DNA of 9,913 nucleotides from DATAFT01 sp035544635. GTDB taxonomy: Bacteria > Acidobacteriota > Thermoanaerobaculia > Multivoradales > Multivoraceae. Positions 1 through 6,337 of this stretch are shown in pieces (the stretch's first letter is position 1; each line of letters opens with the position of its first letter). The stretch covers positions 1 to 9,913 of the forward strand of contig DATKDQ010000119.1 of assembly GCA_035544635.1 (NCBI GenBank), written 5' to 3'. The position numbers and the translations under genes were made by a program. The notes beneath the pieces are model-generated. The model searched no databases, had not been told where the DNA came from, and saw nothing but the letters and a program-made list of their open reading frames with translations.

Positions 1-496
1 AGGCGCCGACCTGCGCGTCGTCGCGCGGCAGGATCATGCCGTGCCACAGGAAGCGGTTGCGCGCGACGGCATGATCGAGCGCGACGCGCAGCACCAGCAC
101 CGCGCGCAGCCCGGCGGCCCTGGCCACGCGCGCCTCCTCGGAGATCCACGGCGCCTCGTCGTCCAGGCGGAGATCCGCGCTGTCCCACACGCCCTGGCGG
201 GCGTAGACGGTGAGCGCCACGGTGTTGAACCCCGAGCTCGCGAGCCGCCCGATCCAGCGCTCGGAGTCGGGCTCTCTCACCTGGATGCCGCCGAGCAGGA
301 GCTCGCCGTCGCGAGCGCGCCACTCCCCCGGTGTGGACCGCACCGCCGGCGGACGCTCGCCGCGCTCCGGCGCGCCGCCGCAGGCCAGCGCGACCAGGAG
401 CAGGACCACGGCGACGCCGCTCGGTCGGGAGAGCCGACGAGCCCACGGTGCGCCCGAGGTGACGCGCGTTGGAAGCACCTGGCGAGGGTACCCCAC
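1..496 (-). CDS. Exported/lipoprotein TIM-barrel protein, GH113-like (partial, C-terminus off the left edge)
   Basis: An open frame runs leftwards off the window, with about 165 residues visible. The GTG at 496 is chosen because GGAG (504-507) lies 7 bases upstream; another in-frame GTG lies at 478. The N-terminus has an Arg-rich n-region, a hydrophobic stretch (about residues 27-38) and Cys39 followed by Gly-Gly, so it is exported. The sequence before Cys39 (VALAC) is an imperfect lipobox. Residues 85-105 read like the first strand of a TIM barrel (GFNTVALTVYARQGVW). They are followed by AGLRAVLVLRVAL and then by FLWHGMI. This order of barrel strand, then AAGL plus a hydrophobic strand, then W-x-G resembles the N-terminal half of GH113 mannanase-type glycoside hydrolases. 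The catalytic acids would lie outside the window, so the assignment rests on pattern only. It begins 60 bases after the acylase stop on the same strand and is probably co-transcribed with it. Confidence 0.6.
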   Translation of the reverse strand, partial: MGYPRQVLPTRVTSGAPWARRLSRPSGVAVVLLLVALACGGAPERGERPPAVRSTPGEWRARDGELLLGGIQVREPDSERWIGRLASSGFNTVALTVYARQGVWDSADLRLDDEAPWISEEARVARAAGLRAVLVLRVALDHAVARNRFLWHGMILPRDDAQVGA

Positions 497-555
497 CGAA
501 CGACTCCACTCCGGCGCAAGGCGGGGGCGGCAGCGCGGCCGGCCCTTCCGCGCGC

Positions 556-2940
556 CTATCGCTGGCCCGGGTGATAACGGCTGCGCGCGTGGGCCTCGAC
601 GTCCTGGGGCTCGAACCACGCCGGCTTGAAGCGGCGCGCGGCGTAGAGCTCGGCCTGATCGAAGAAGTGCGGCGACCGGGGATCGGCGCTCTGGCCGAAC
701 ACCAGCACCGATCGCGCGTCGACCCGATCGCCCAGCTCGACCACCGCGACGTAGGAGTGGCCGGCGACGCCGTCGCGGCGTCGCTGTCCCGGCTCGCGCC
801 GGGTGTAGAAGTTGAAGACGATGCCCAGCGGCCCCGGCGCTCCGGCGACGCCGACACTCGGGCGCTCGTCGTCGAAGCCGCCCTCGCCGCTGGTGTGAAT
901 GCGCTGCAGCCGGTTGACCTCCCCCCAGTCGACGCGCCAGTCGCCATGGGTGTCGGCGAGCTCGGCGACGGCACCTTCGAGCGCTCGCACCAGGGGCCAG
1001 GGCGTGGGCGGCGGCGCGCTCTCGCCACCGGGCGCCCCGGCCGCGCCGGCCGCGGCGTCGCTCGCGCCGTCCGCGCGCCGCCGCTCCATCCACGAGACGA
1101 AGAGCGTCATCGCGCTCGAGTCGAGGCGTGCCACGCCGTCCCAGGCCTCGAGCTCGGCGATCGGCTCGGCCACCCCCGCCGCGCGCGCCGGGTCGGCGGC
1201 GCGCAGCCGCCGCCACTCTTCCGCCAGCTCGGGGATCCGGCGCTCGGCTTCGAGGACGGTGGTGTCCCAGGCCGCGCGCTGCCACTCTTCGAACGTGAGC
1301 TGCGCAGTGCTCTCGAGGATGCGGCGCGAGATCTCGGAGCGCGGGTTGTCGCGCTCGGGCGCCATGTAGGGCGGGTACCTCGACGGGTCGAGGCTCCCCA
1401 CTCCGGCGGCCAGGAACGGCGTCGCGTTGCAGTTCTGCAGGTACCCCGACGGAGGATTACGGAGCTGCGGCAGCTCGGAGAAGGCGTGATAGCCGTCCCA
1501 CTCCGTGGTGGGGTCGCTGCCTTCGACCGGACGCGACCAGTCGAGATCGGTACGGCGCCGCCGCGGCACGGCGCCGTTGTAGACGTAGAAGATGTTGCCG
1601 TCGCGGTCGGCGTAGAGCGTGTTGAAGAGCGGGATGGCGAGGCGCTCCATCGCGCGCTCGAACTCGGCGAGCGAGCGCGAGCGCGCCATCGCGAGGCGGG
1701 CCTCGAGCTGGCCGCCCTCCTCGAGCTTGGCCATGCGCACCGCGAGCGGGCGGCCGTCGCGCACGCCGACCAGAGGTCCGTGGTGGGTGCGGCGCAGCTC
1801 GAACACGCGGTTCTCGAAGCCGCGGTCGGTCTTCACCAGAACGCCTTCCGACCAGGCGTACGCGGCGCGATACCCGTCGCCGTAGCGGTAGGCGTCTGGC
1901 CGCGCCGGATCGTCGAAGGTCTCGAAGTAGAGGTCGACGACGTCGGGCTCGTTGACGGTGTGGCTCCACCCCAGCTGCGGGTTGCGCCCGACGCCGATCG
2001 TGGGGCTGCCGGGGAAGGTGGCGCCGGAGACGTGGAGCCCTTCATCGCTTCGCAGGTGCCCTTCGATCCACTGTCCCGGCCCGAAGAAAGGCTGATGCGG
2101 GTTGATGAAGAGGAGCGCGTGCCCGCTCGCGCTGCGCTCGGGCGCGATCGCCCACATGTTCGAGCCGGCTGCCGCCCATGCCGTGTCGGGAGACCAGGAA
2201 GGGCCGGCGGCGCCCGACGCCCCGGCGCCCGGCGAGGCGCCGGCGACCGGCGCAGCGTCCTCTTCCACCGCCTCGTCGGTCGCCATCCGCTCCACCTCGA
2301 CCAACCGCGCAGCCTGCAGCACGTCCTCGACGTCGAGCCCGGTGCGTCCGTACAGGAAGAGCTGGTAGGTGGCGAAGCGGGCGAACGCGAGCACGTACCA
2401 GGGCTCGAAGCGCTCGAGCAGGCGAGGCTCGACCTCGGGATGCGTGCGCAGGTAGAAGTTGAGACCCTCCATCGCCCAGCGGCAGATCTCGCGGTGGCGC
2501 TCGTCCATGCGCTCGTACTCCTGGATCGAGAGGCGGCGGATCTCGAGCGCGCGGTTGAGCACGTCGGACGCCAGCCGGCTCTCTCCGTACACCTCGGCGG
2601 CGCGGCCGAGGGCGTGGATGTACGAGTCCTCGATCTGCCAGAAGTTGTCCTCGGCCTGAGCGTAGAGGAAGCCGAACGCCACGCTGGCGTCAGTCGGGCC
2701 GGTGACGTGCGGTACGCCCCACTCGTCGCGCACGATCTCGACCGTCCGCGCCATCTCCTCGATTCCCGCCAGCCCGTCCGGCGCGCCGCACGAAGCGAGT
2801 GACGAGCCGACCATCGCCACTACCAACGCGGCGGCCACTCCCCTTCCTGCCGCGGCGAACGCCGCCCCCCACGGCGTCGGGCGCACGGCCTGCGCGATCG
2901 TGAACGTGGAGCGGCACCGATGGGCGCGCGGACACCTCAA
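556..2940 (-). CDS. Penicillin acylase family protein (PvdQ/aculeacin acylase-like Ntn-hydrolase), lipoprotein
   Basis: A 794-residue precursor of the penicillin acylase family (PvdQ, 762 residues, is similar in size), which hydrolyses amides of acylated substrates. The start is TTG, supported by AGGAGG 7 bases upstream (2948-2953). The leader ends in a clean lipobox, L-A-S-Cys51, so the mature protein is probably membrane-anchored. The alpha region (about 62-225) is joined to the beta region by an Ala/Gly/Pro-rich linker (about 225-255). Gly259-Ser260-Asn261 fits the autocleavage site, with Ser260 as beta-chain residue 1. His282 and Val329 then fall at beta-23 and beta-70, the positions of the PvdQ catalytic His and oxyanion Val. 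The LQNCNATPF segment (501-509) supplies the conserved Asn. All key residues are present, so it should be active. The substrate cannot be told: acyl-homoserine lactones, siderophore precursors and beta-lactams are all possible. It is coupled to the VOC gene upstream. Confidence 0.93.
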   Translation of the reverse strand: MRCPRAHRCRSTFTIAQAVRPTPWGAAFAAAGRGVAAALVVAMVGSSLASCGAPDGLAGIEEMARTVEIVRDEWGVPHVTGPTDASVAFGFLYAQAEDNFWQIEDSYIHALGRAAEVYGESRLASDVLNRALEIRRLSIQEYERMDERHREICRWAMEGLNFYLRTHPEVEPRLLERFEPWYVLAFARFATYQLFLYGRTGLDVEDVLQAARLVEVERMATDEAVEEDAAPVAGASPGAGASGAAGPSWSPDTAWAAAGSNMWAIAPERSASGHALLFINPHQPFFGPGQWIEGHLRSDEGLHVSGATFPGSPTIGVGRNPQLGWSHTVNEPDVVDLYFETFDDPARPDAYRYGDGYRAAYAWSEGVLVKTDRGFENRVFELRRTHHGPLVGVRDGRPLAVRMAKLEEGGQLEARLAMARSRSLAEFERAMERLAIPLFNTLYADRDGNIFYVYNGAVPRRRRTDLDWSRPVEGSDPTTEWDGYHAFSELPQLRNPPSGYLQNCNATPFLAAGVGSLDPSRYPPYMAPERDNPRSEISRRILESTAQLTFEEWQRAAWDTTVLEAERRIPELAEEWRRLRAADPARAAGVAEPIAELEAWDGVARLDSSAMTLFVSWMERRRADGASDAAAGAAGAPGGESAPPPTPWPLVRALEGAVAELADTHGDWRVDWGEVNRLQRIHTSGEGGFDDERPSVGVAGAPGPLGIVFNFYTRREPGQRRRDGVAGHSYVAVVELGDRVDARSVLVFGQSADPRSPHFFDQAELYAARRFKPAWFEPQDVEAHARSRYHPGQR

Positions 2941-3857
2941 CGCGGATCCTCCTCATCGGGCTCCAGTGCGTCGCCGTCGAGGAAGTAGACGTCGGCGTCG
3001 GCGGCGCTCCCCGCAGCGTCGTCCTCGCTTCCCGCGCCGCCGGCGTCATCCCCACCCCCGGCGCCCGGAGCGAGCCCGAACGCGTTCTCCTCCTCCGACG
3101 CAAGCGGAGGCGGCGCCAGCTCGGTGATGTCGACCGGCTCGAACACCGTGCCGAGCACGGGATGCCGTCCGCGCGGCAGCACGACCGGGCGCAGGCAGGC
3201 CAGCTCCACCGCGGTCGGCCCCTCGGGCTCTACCTCCACGGTCCGGCGCACCAGGAGCCTGAGCAGTGACCCCGGCCAACGCACCTCGAGCTCGTCGCCC
3301 TGAACCCGGCAGGAGCCGCCGAGGAGGGCGCCCCAGAGCCGGCGCGCGCGCCCGAGGTCCGCTGCTGCGAGGCGCAGTCCGACCAGCTCGACCCCGAGCG
3401 CGCCGGGCTCGGGATCGCCCGAGGCGGGTGCCCTGGCGCCCGACGCCTGGTCGCTACCCGGCCCGCTTCGCTCGACCAGCTGGACGACGATGGACAGCGC
3501 CGCCTTGGGGTGAAGGAAGGCCTCCTTCCACTCGGGATCCGAGACGTCCCGCTGGACCACCGGGAAGCCGTGCTCCTCCGCGTCCGCGCACGCAGCGGCG
3601 AGATCCGGCACGTAGAACGTGAGGTGATGGACGCCGGGGCCGCGCCGCTCGAGGAAGCGATGGAGGAAGCCGCCCGCGCGGCCGGCGGGCTCGAGCAGCT
3701 CGAGCTTCCCGCCGCCGTAGATCCACTGGCGAAACCTGAAGCCGGGAGCCGCGCCGCCGCCGGCCGGGCGGCCGCCCAGCTCTCCCACCAGGAAGGGCAG
3801 CGCGTCCTCGATGCGAGGCACCGCGATCGCGATGTGGTCGAAGGCGACTCTGGACAC
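2937..3857 (-). CDS. VOC/glyoxalase-superfamily protein with degenerate second half and acidic tail
   Basis: 306 residues beginning at GTG. Residues 5-130 form a VOC (vicinal oxygen chelate) module resembling methylmalonyl-CoA epimerase and glyoxalase-like proteins: FDHIAIAV at the start, LELLEP at 52-57, GVHHLTFYV at 75-83 and FLHPKAALSIVVQLVE at 114-129. The likely metal ligands are His8, Glu53, His78 and Gln126. Relative to methylmalonyl-CoA epimerase (His, Gln, His, Glu), the Gln and Glu sites look exchanged. Residues about 155-243 look like a second VOC half (GVELVGLRLAAADLGRARRLW) that lacks the expected metal-binding His, so one metal site is expected. The tail (about 247-306) is low-complexity, Gly/Ala/Asp/Glu-rich and probably disordered. 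The reaction is not identifiable. It is the first gene of the leftward group, and its stop overlaps the acylase start. The Shine-Dalgarno is weak. Confidence 0.85.
   Translation of the reverse strand: MSRVAFDHIAIAVPRIEDALPFLVGELGGRPAGGGAAPGFRFRQWIYGGGKLELLEPAGRAGGFLHRFLERRGPGVHHLTFYVPDLAAACADAEEHGFPVVQRDVSDPEWKEAFLHPKAALSIVVQLVERSGPGSDQASGARAPASGDPEPGALGVELVGLRLAAADLGRARRLWGALLGGSCRVQGDELEVRWPGSLLRLLVRRTVEVEPEGPTAVELACLRPVVLPRGRHPVLGTVFEPVDITELAPPPLASEEENAFGLAPGAGGGDDAGGAGSEDDAAGSAADADVYFLDGDALEPDEEDPR
2948..2953 (-). promoter_or_regulatory. Strong ribosome binding site for the TTG-started acylase gene
   Basis: On the minus strand AGGAGG lies 7 bases before TTG (2940-2938). It sits inside the last codons of the VOC gene, whose TGA (2939-2937) overlaps the TTG. 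This decides the rare TTG start over in-frame GTG codons further in, which have no usable spacing, and it implies translational coupling of the two genes. Confidence 0.75.
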
Positions 3858-3877
3858 GCGCGGGATCCCGGGAGGGG

Positions 3878-3904
3878 TTTTAACACACCGATCGTAGATG
3901 TCAG
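3878..3904 (-). promoter_or_regulatory. Possible promoter of the VOC-acylase operon
   Basis: Reading the minus strand, CTGACA (3904-3899, five of six matches to TTGACA) is followed after 15 bases by TTAAAA (3883-3878), a poor -10 match at short spacing. It lies 21 bases before the GTG start, in the only AT-richer patch of the spacer, and overlaps the 14-bp tandem repeat. This is weak evidence, given as a candidate only. Confidence 0.22.
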
Positions 3905-3917
3905 ATCGTAGATATCA
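3890..3917. repeat. Two-copy 14-bp tandem direct repeat in the divergent promoter region
   Basis: GATCGTAGATGTCA (3890-3903) is followed directly by GATCGTAGATATCA (3904-3917), with one mismatch. Each copy contains the short palindrome ATC-GTA-GAT. It lies in the spacer between the divergent VOC and dehydrogenase genes and is AT-richer than its surroundings. A pair of regulator-binding half-sites is a reasonable reading. No regulator gene is in the window. Confidence 0.6.
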
Positions 3918-4037
3918 TCGGCCGCCTCGGCGCGCCGCGGTAGTGACAGGATCCGGCGCCTCACAAGGATCGGGAGTGGCGGTTTCGGAGCGGGATCGTG
4001 TCATCCCACCGCCGCCCAAGACTCAGGAGGGAAGGCA

Positions 4038-4805
4038 GTGCAGATCAGAAACAGCACCTTCGTCATCACCGGGGGCGGCTCGGGGCTCGGTCTCGCCACG
4101 GCGAGGATCCTCGCCGCCGAGGGCGGCAACGTCGTGCTCCTCGATGTCAACGAGAAGGCGGGCGCCGAGGCGGCGGAGTCGATCGGGAAGCAGGCGATCT
4201 TCGTGCGCGCCGACGTCACCGATGCCGACTCGGTGGCGGCAGCGCTCGCCGCCGCCAAGGAGAAGTTCGGTGCCCTCCACGGCGCGATCAACTGCGCCGG
4301 GATCGGCGCCGCTCAGAAGACCCTCTCCAAGCAGGGGCCTCACGACCTGGCCGGGTTTCAGCGCATCCTGACGGTCAACCTGGTCGGCACGTTCAACGTC
4401 ATCCGCCTGGCGGCGGCGGCGATGGCGGAGCGCGACGTACCCGAGGGCGAGGAGCGGGGCGTGATCGTGAACACCGCCTCGGTGGCGGCGTTCGACGGCC
4501 AGATCGGTCAGGCCGCCTACTCGGCCTCGAAAGGCGGGATCGTCGGGATGACGCTCCCGATCGCGCGCGACCTGGCGAGCTACGGCATCCGGGTGATGAC
4601 CATCGCGCCCGGGATCTTCGACACACCGCTCCTCGCCGGGCTGCCCGAGCCGGCGCGGATCTCCCTCGGCAAGCAGGTGCCGTTCCCTTCGCGCCTGGGC
4701 AGGCCCGAGGAGTACGGCCTCCTGGCCAAGGCGATCGTCGAGAACCCCATGCTCAACGGCGAGGTCATCCGTCTCGACGGGGCGATGCGCATGGCGCCGC
4801 GCTAG
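4038..4805 (+). CDS. SDR-family 3-hydroxyacyl-CoA dehydrogenase type-2-like protein
   Basis: 255 residues, the normal length for a classical short-chain dehydrogenase. GTG is the start, with AGGAGG (4025-4030) 7 bases upstream. The nucleotide site is T11-G-G-G-S-G-L-G18, and Asp36 after the second strand predicts NAD rather than NADP. NCAG (85-88) replaces the usual NNAG and, with TVNLVGTFNVIRL (112-124) and PGIFDTPLL (191-199), is typical of the HSD17B10/3-hydroxyacyl-CoA dehydrogenase type-2 branch. The catalytic tetrad Asn114, Ser148, Tyr161 and Lys165 is complete. The likely reaction is NAD-linked oxidation of 3-hydroxyacyl-CoA in cytosolic fatty-acid or branched-chain acid breakdown; the exact substrate is inferred from family. 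It stands alone on the plus strand, divergent from the VOC gene and convergent with infC. Confidence 0.93.
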   Translation: MQIRNSTFVITGGGSGLGLATARILAAEGGNVVLLDVNEKAGAEAAESIGKQAIFVRADVTDADSVAAALAAAKEKFGALHGAINCAGIGAAQKTLSKQGPHDLAGFQRILTVNLVGTFNVIRLAAAAMAERDVPEGEERGVIVNTASVAAFDGQIGQAAYSASKGGIVGMTLPIARDLASYGIRVMTIAPGIFDTPLLAGLPEPARISLGKQVPFPSRLGRPEEYGLLAKAIVENPMLNGEVIRLDGAMRMAPR

Positions 4806-4840
4806 CTCCGGGAATGGTGTTTACCATTCCCTCCGCTAGC
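4801..4840 (+). terminator. Two-tier hairpin overlapping the dehydrogenase stop codon
   Basis: The inner stem GGGAATGGT/ACCATTCCC (4810-4818 with 4823-4831) is perfect over 9 bp with a GTTT loop. An outer stem GCTAGC/GCTAGC (4801-4806 with 4835-4840) closes over a symmetric 3x3 internal loop. The TAG stop lies within the outer left arm. There is no T-run, so it may be an mRNA 3'-end or stability structure rather than a classical terminator. Confidence 0.5.
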
Positions 4841-4870
4841 ATGCCTTTGGCGCCGAGGACGGCGCGCCTC

Positions 4871-4893
4871 GGCCGTCCGCTGCACGGACGGCC
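4871..4893 (+). terminator. Terminator-like GC hairpin downstream of the dehydrogenase gene
   Basis: GGCCGTCCG (4871-4879) and CGGACGGCC (4885-4893) form a perfect 9-bp stem with a 5-base loop. It is followed on the plus strand by TCCTCTT, a weak pyrimidine tract. It is likely to end dehydrogenase transcription, though it lacks a strong T-run. Confidence 0.5.
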
Positions 4894-5026
4894 TCCTCTT
4901 GCTGCGTAGAGACTGAGCAGCCCCTCCCTTCGCCACAGACACCCGGGGACCGGCGGACGGGTTCCCAGTGCGGCGGGGAGGCCTCGCCGGCTCGTCGCGG
5001 GTGACGGCGGTCGGCGGTGCCGTAGG

Positions 5027-5050
5027 GTGACGACCGCGGGCGGTCGGCAC
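5027..5050 (-). terminator. Hairpin just downstream of infC
   Basis: CGACCG/CGGTCG (5031-5036 with 5041-5046, 4-base loop) extends after one mismatch by GTG/CAC (5027-5029 with 5048-5050). It starts 15 bases after the infC stop in the minus direction. No T-run follows, so calling it the infC terminator is tentative. Confidence 0.35.
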
Positions 5051-5065
5051 TCGCGGTTCAGTGCG

Positions 5066-5596
5066 TCATTTGTTGGCGAGAGGGCCCATGATCATCGTCA
5101 TCTGGCGACCCTCGAGGCGGGAGCGGGTCTCGACCTGGCCCACGTCCGCGAGCCGCTCGGTGACCTGATCGAGGATCTTGGTGCCCAGCTCCGGCCGCCG
5201 CATCTGGCGGAATCGGAAGAAGACGGTGACCTTGACTTTCTTGCCCTTGGACAGGAAGTCGCGGGCCTTGTTGGTCTTGATATCGAAGTCGTGAGTATCG
5301 ATGGTGGGGCGATACTTGACTTCCTTGACGTCGATGATGGTCGCCTTCTTGCGCGACTCGCGAGCCTTCTTCTCGCGCTCGAACTTCATCTTGCCCCAGT
5401 CGAGGATCCGGCAGACCGGCGGATCGGCACCCGCGCCGACTTCGACCAGATCGAGGGACCTCTCTTCGGCCCGGCGTAGCGCGTCCTCGAGCGGGACGAT
5501 TCCGAGCTGCGTCCCGTCGGCGTCGATGAGGCGGATGGGACTCGTGCGAATCTCGCGATTCACGCGGGTCCGCTTGCTGGCCATTGGCTTGTTGAT
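5066..5596 (-). CDS. infC: Translation initiation factor IF-3, probable AUC start
   Basis: IF3 binds the 30S subunit and checks the start codon and initiator tRNA. With the proposed start it has 176 residues, a normal length. The N domain opens with RVNREIRTSPIRLID. The family signature is seen as RILDWGKMKFEREKK, with Trp where most IF3s have Tyr or Phe. The C domain (KVKVTVFFRFRQMRRPELG, then EGRQMTMIMGP) is complete. The first ATG (5584) has no Shine-Dalgarno in range: AAAGGAG (5609-5603) lies 18 bases before it. The in-frame ATC at 5596 sits 6 bases after AAAGGAG and adds Met-Asn-Lys-Pro. infC is known to use AUU, AUC or AUA starts, which underlie its autoregulation, so ATC is preferred. 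thrS, rpmI and rplT are not adjacent. Confidence 0.95.
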   Translation of the reverse strand: MNKPMASKRTRVNREIRTSPIRLIDADGTQLGIVPLEDALRRAEERSLDLVEVGAGADPPVCRILDWGKMKFEREKKARESRKKATIIDVKEVKYRPTIDTHDFDIKTNKARDFLSKGKKVKVTVFFRFRQMRRPELGTKILDQVTERLADVGQVETRSRLEGRQMTMIMGPLANK

Positions 5597-5602
5597 GCTC
5601 GA

Positions 5603-5609
5603 CTCCTTT
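5603..5609 (-). promoter_or_regulatory. infC ribosome binding site, placing the start at AUC
   Basis: AAAGGAG on the minus strand is 6 bases from ATC (5596-5594) but 18 bases from the first ATG. Only the ATC has normal spacing, so this site decides the start codon. Confidence 0.75.
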
Positions 5610-5633
5610 CGTTGTCGTCAATCGGTCCGGAGA

Positions 5634-5652
5634 GACCGGCATAGCGCCGGTC
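5634..5652 (-). other. Hairpin in the infC 5' leader
   Basis: GACCGGC and GCCGGTC (arms 5646-5652 and 5634-5640, 5-base loop) form a perfect 7-bp stem about 25 bases upstream of the infC Shine-Dalgarno. It may influence infC translation or mRNA stability, but it could also be chance in GC-rich DNA. Confidence 0.4.
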
Positions 5653-5685
5653 CGAGGCACGGCCTCGTTGTCCAGAGCGCTCGAT

Positions 5686-5691
5686 AGTGTA
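5686..5691 (-). promoter_or_regulatory. Possible -10 element for infC
   Basis: On the minus strand TACACT matches TATAAT at four of six positions, in the spacer after the TPR gene and about 90 bases before the infC start. A TTGACT at 5719-5714 is 22 bases upstream, too far for a standard -35. It suggests infC may have its own promoter. Weak. Confidence 0.25.
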
Positions 5692-5715
5692 GCGCCAGAG
5701 GAGGTCGCACGCCAG

Positions 5716-6288
5716 TCAACGGGTTCGCCCGCGAAGGCGCTTGAGGATGCGCAGGGCGGCGGCCTTGTCGCCCCGCCGCTCGTGGAGGCGCACCAGGTTG
5801 TGATACGCGTCGAGGAAGTCCGGGTCGCCCTCCACCGCGCGCTCGTAGGACGCGATGGCCTCGGCGGTGCGGCGCTGATCCTCGAGCGCCACGCCGAGGT
5901 TGAACGCCGCGGTGGCGTCGTCCGGCGCGATCTCGAGCGCGCGACGGTAGGCGCGCTCGGCTCCGGTGAGCTCCCGCGCCTCGTGGAGCAGGCAGCCCAG
6001 ATTGAGGTGGGCGTCGGCGAGCCGGTCGTCGGCCTCGATCGCGCGGCGGTACGCCTCCCGGGCCCGATCGGGTGACGACGCCTCGAGCTCGCAGCCGAGC
6101 TCGAACCACTCGGCGGCCGAGCGCTCGGTCTCGACGCGGCGCGCGAGCGGCAGGACGGTGGCGAGGCGGGCACCGGAGTCGGGGCGGGCGACGGTCGCAG
6201 ACACTGCTCCCTCCGGCGCACCGAAGTCGAGACGGATCTGTCCCGAGTCCCGATCCCCGAGTGGTCGACGGTGTGCCCCGCGCCTCAT
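5716..6288 (-). CDS. Small tetratricopeptide-repeat (TPR) protein
   Basis: With the ATG at 6288 the protein has 190 residues. Four TPR units fill about residues 58-187, with repeats such as LADAHLNLGCLLHEARELTGA, ATAAFNLGVALEDQRRTAEAI and LDAYHNLVRLHERRGDKAAA. TPRs form helical-hairpin scaffolds for protein contacts, and no partner can be named. There is no signal peptide or membrane segment, so it is cytosolic. The frame stays open to 6474, but that extension is Arg/Ala-rich and overlaps the ku coding end, so it is rejected. The ATG at 6288 lacks a good Shine-Dalgarno. A GTG at 6204 preceded by GGAGG is an alternative. The N-terminal stretch containing GQIRLDF is reminiscent of the linker in MerR-TPR fusion proteins, but no MerR domain is present here. 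It starts 50 bases after ku on the same strand. Confidence 0.75.
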   Translation of the reverse strand: MRRGAHRRPLGDRDSGQIRLDFGAPEGAVSATVARPDSGARLATVLPLARRVETERSAAEWFELGCELEASSPDRAREAYRRAIEADDRLADAHLNLGCLLHEARELTGAERAYRRALEIAPDDATAAFNLGVALEDQRRTAEAIASYERAVEGDPDFLDAYHNLVRLHERRGDKAAALRILKRLRGRTR

Positions 6289-6337
6289 CGTCCGGGCCGG
6301 TGGCGAGGCCGGGCGGCCGCGCGCCTCTCGACCGTGA

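Larger units (their letters stand above)
4841..5065. other. Convergent spacer, no gene seen
   Basis: With the 35 bases before it, this separates the convergent dehydrogenase and infC genes. Reading frames across it encode only Arg/Pro/Gly-rich sequence with no family resemblance. In particular there is no ribosomal protein L35 or L20, which often follow infC. Apart from the hairpins listed separately I see nothing. Confidence 0.6.

Noticed and set aside
469..2802. A 777-codon open frame on the plus strand
   Set aside because: It is exactly antisense to the acylase, which has all family motifs. Its product is Arg/Ala/Val-rich with no recognisable domain, as expected for shadow frames in very GC-rich DNA.
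4802..5050. 82-codon minus-strand frame after infC, considered as rpmI (L35)
   Set aside because: It has none of the L35 opening motif or Lys pattern and overlaps strong hairpins, so it is treated as non-coding.
5686..5719. TTGACT with TACACT upstream of infC, and TTGACC with TGTAAT upstream of ku, as housekeeping promoters
   Set aside because: Both pairs are separated by 22 bases, outside the usual 16-18. The shared spacing is curious but probably chance; only the -10-like element for infC is kept, at low confidence.
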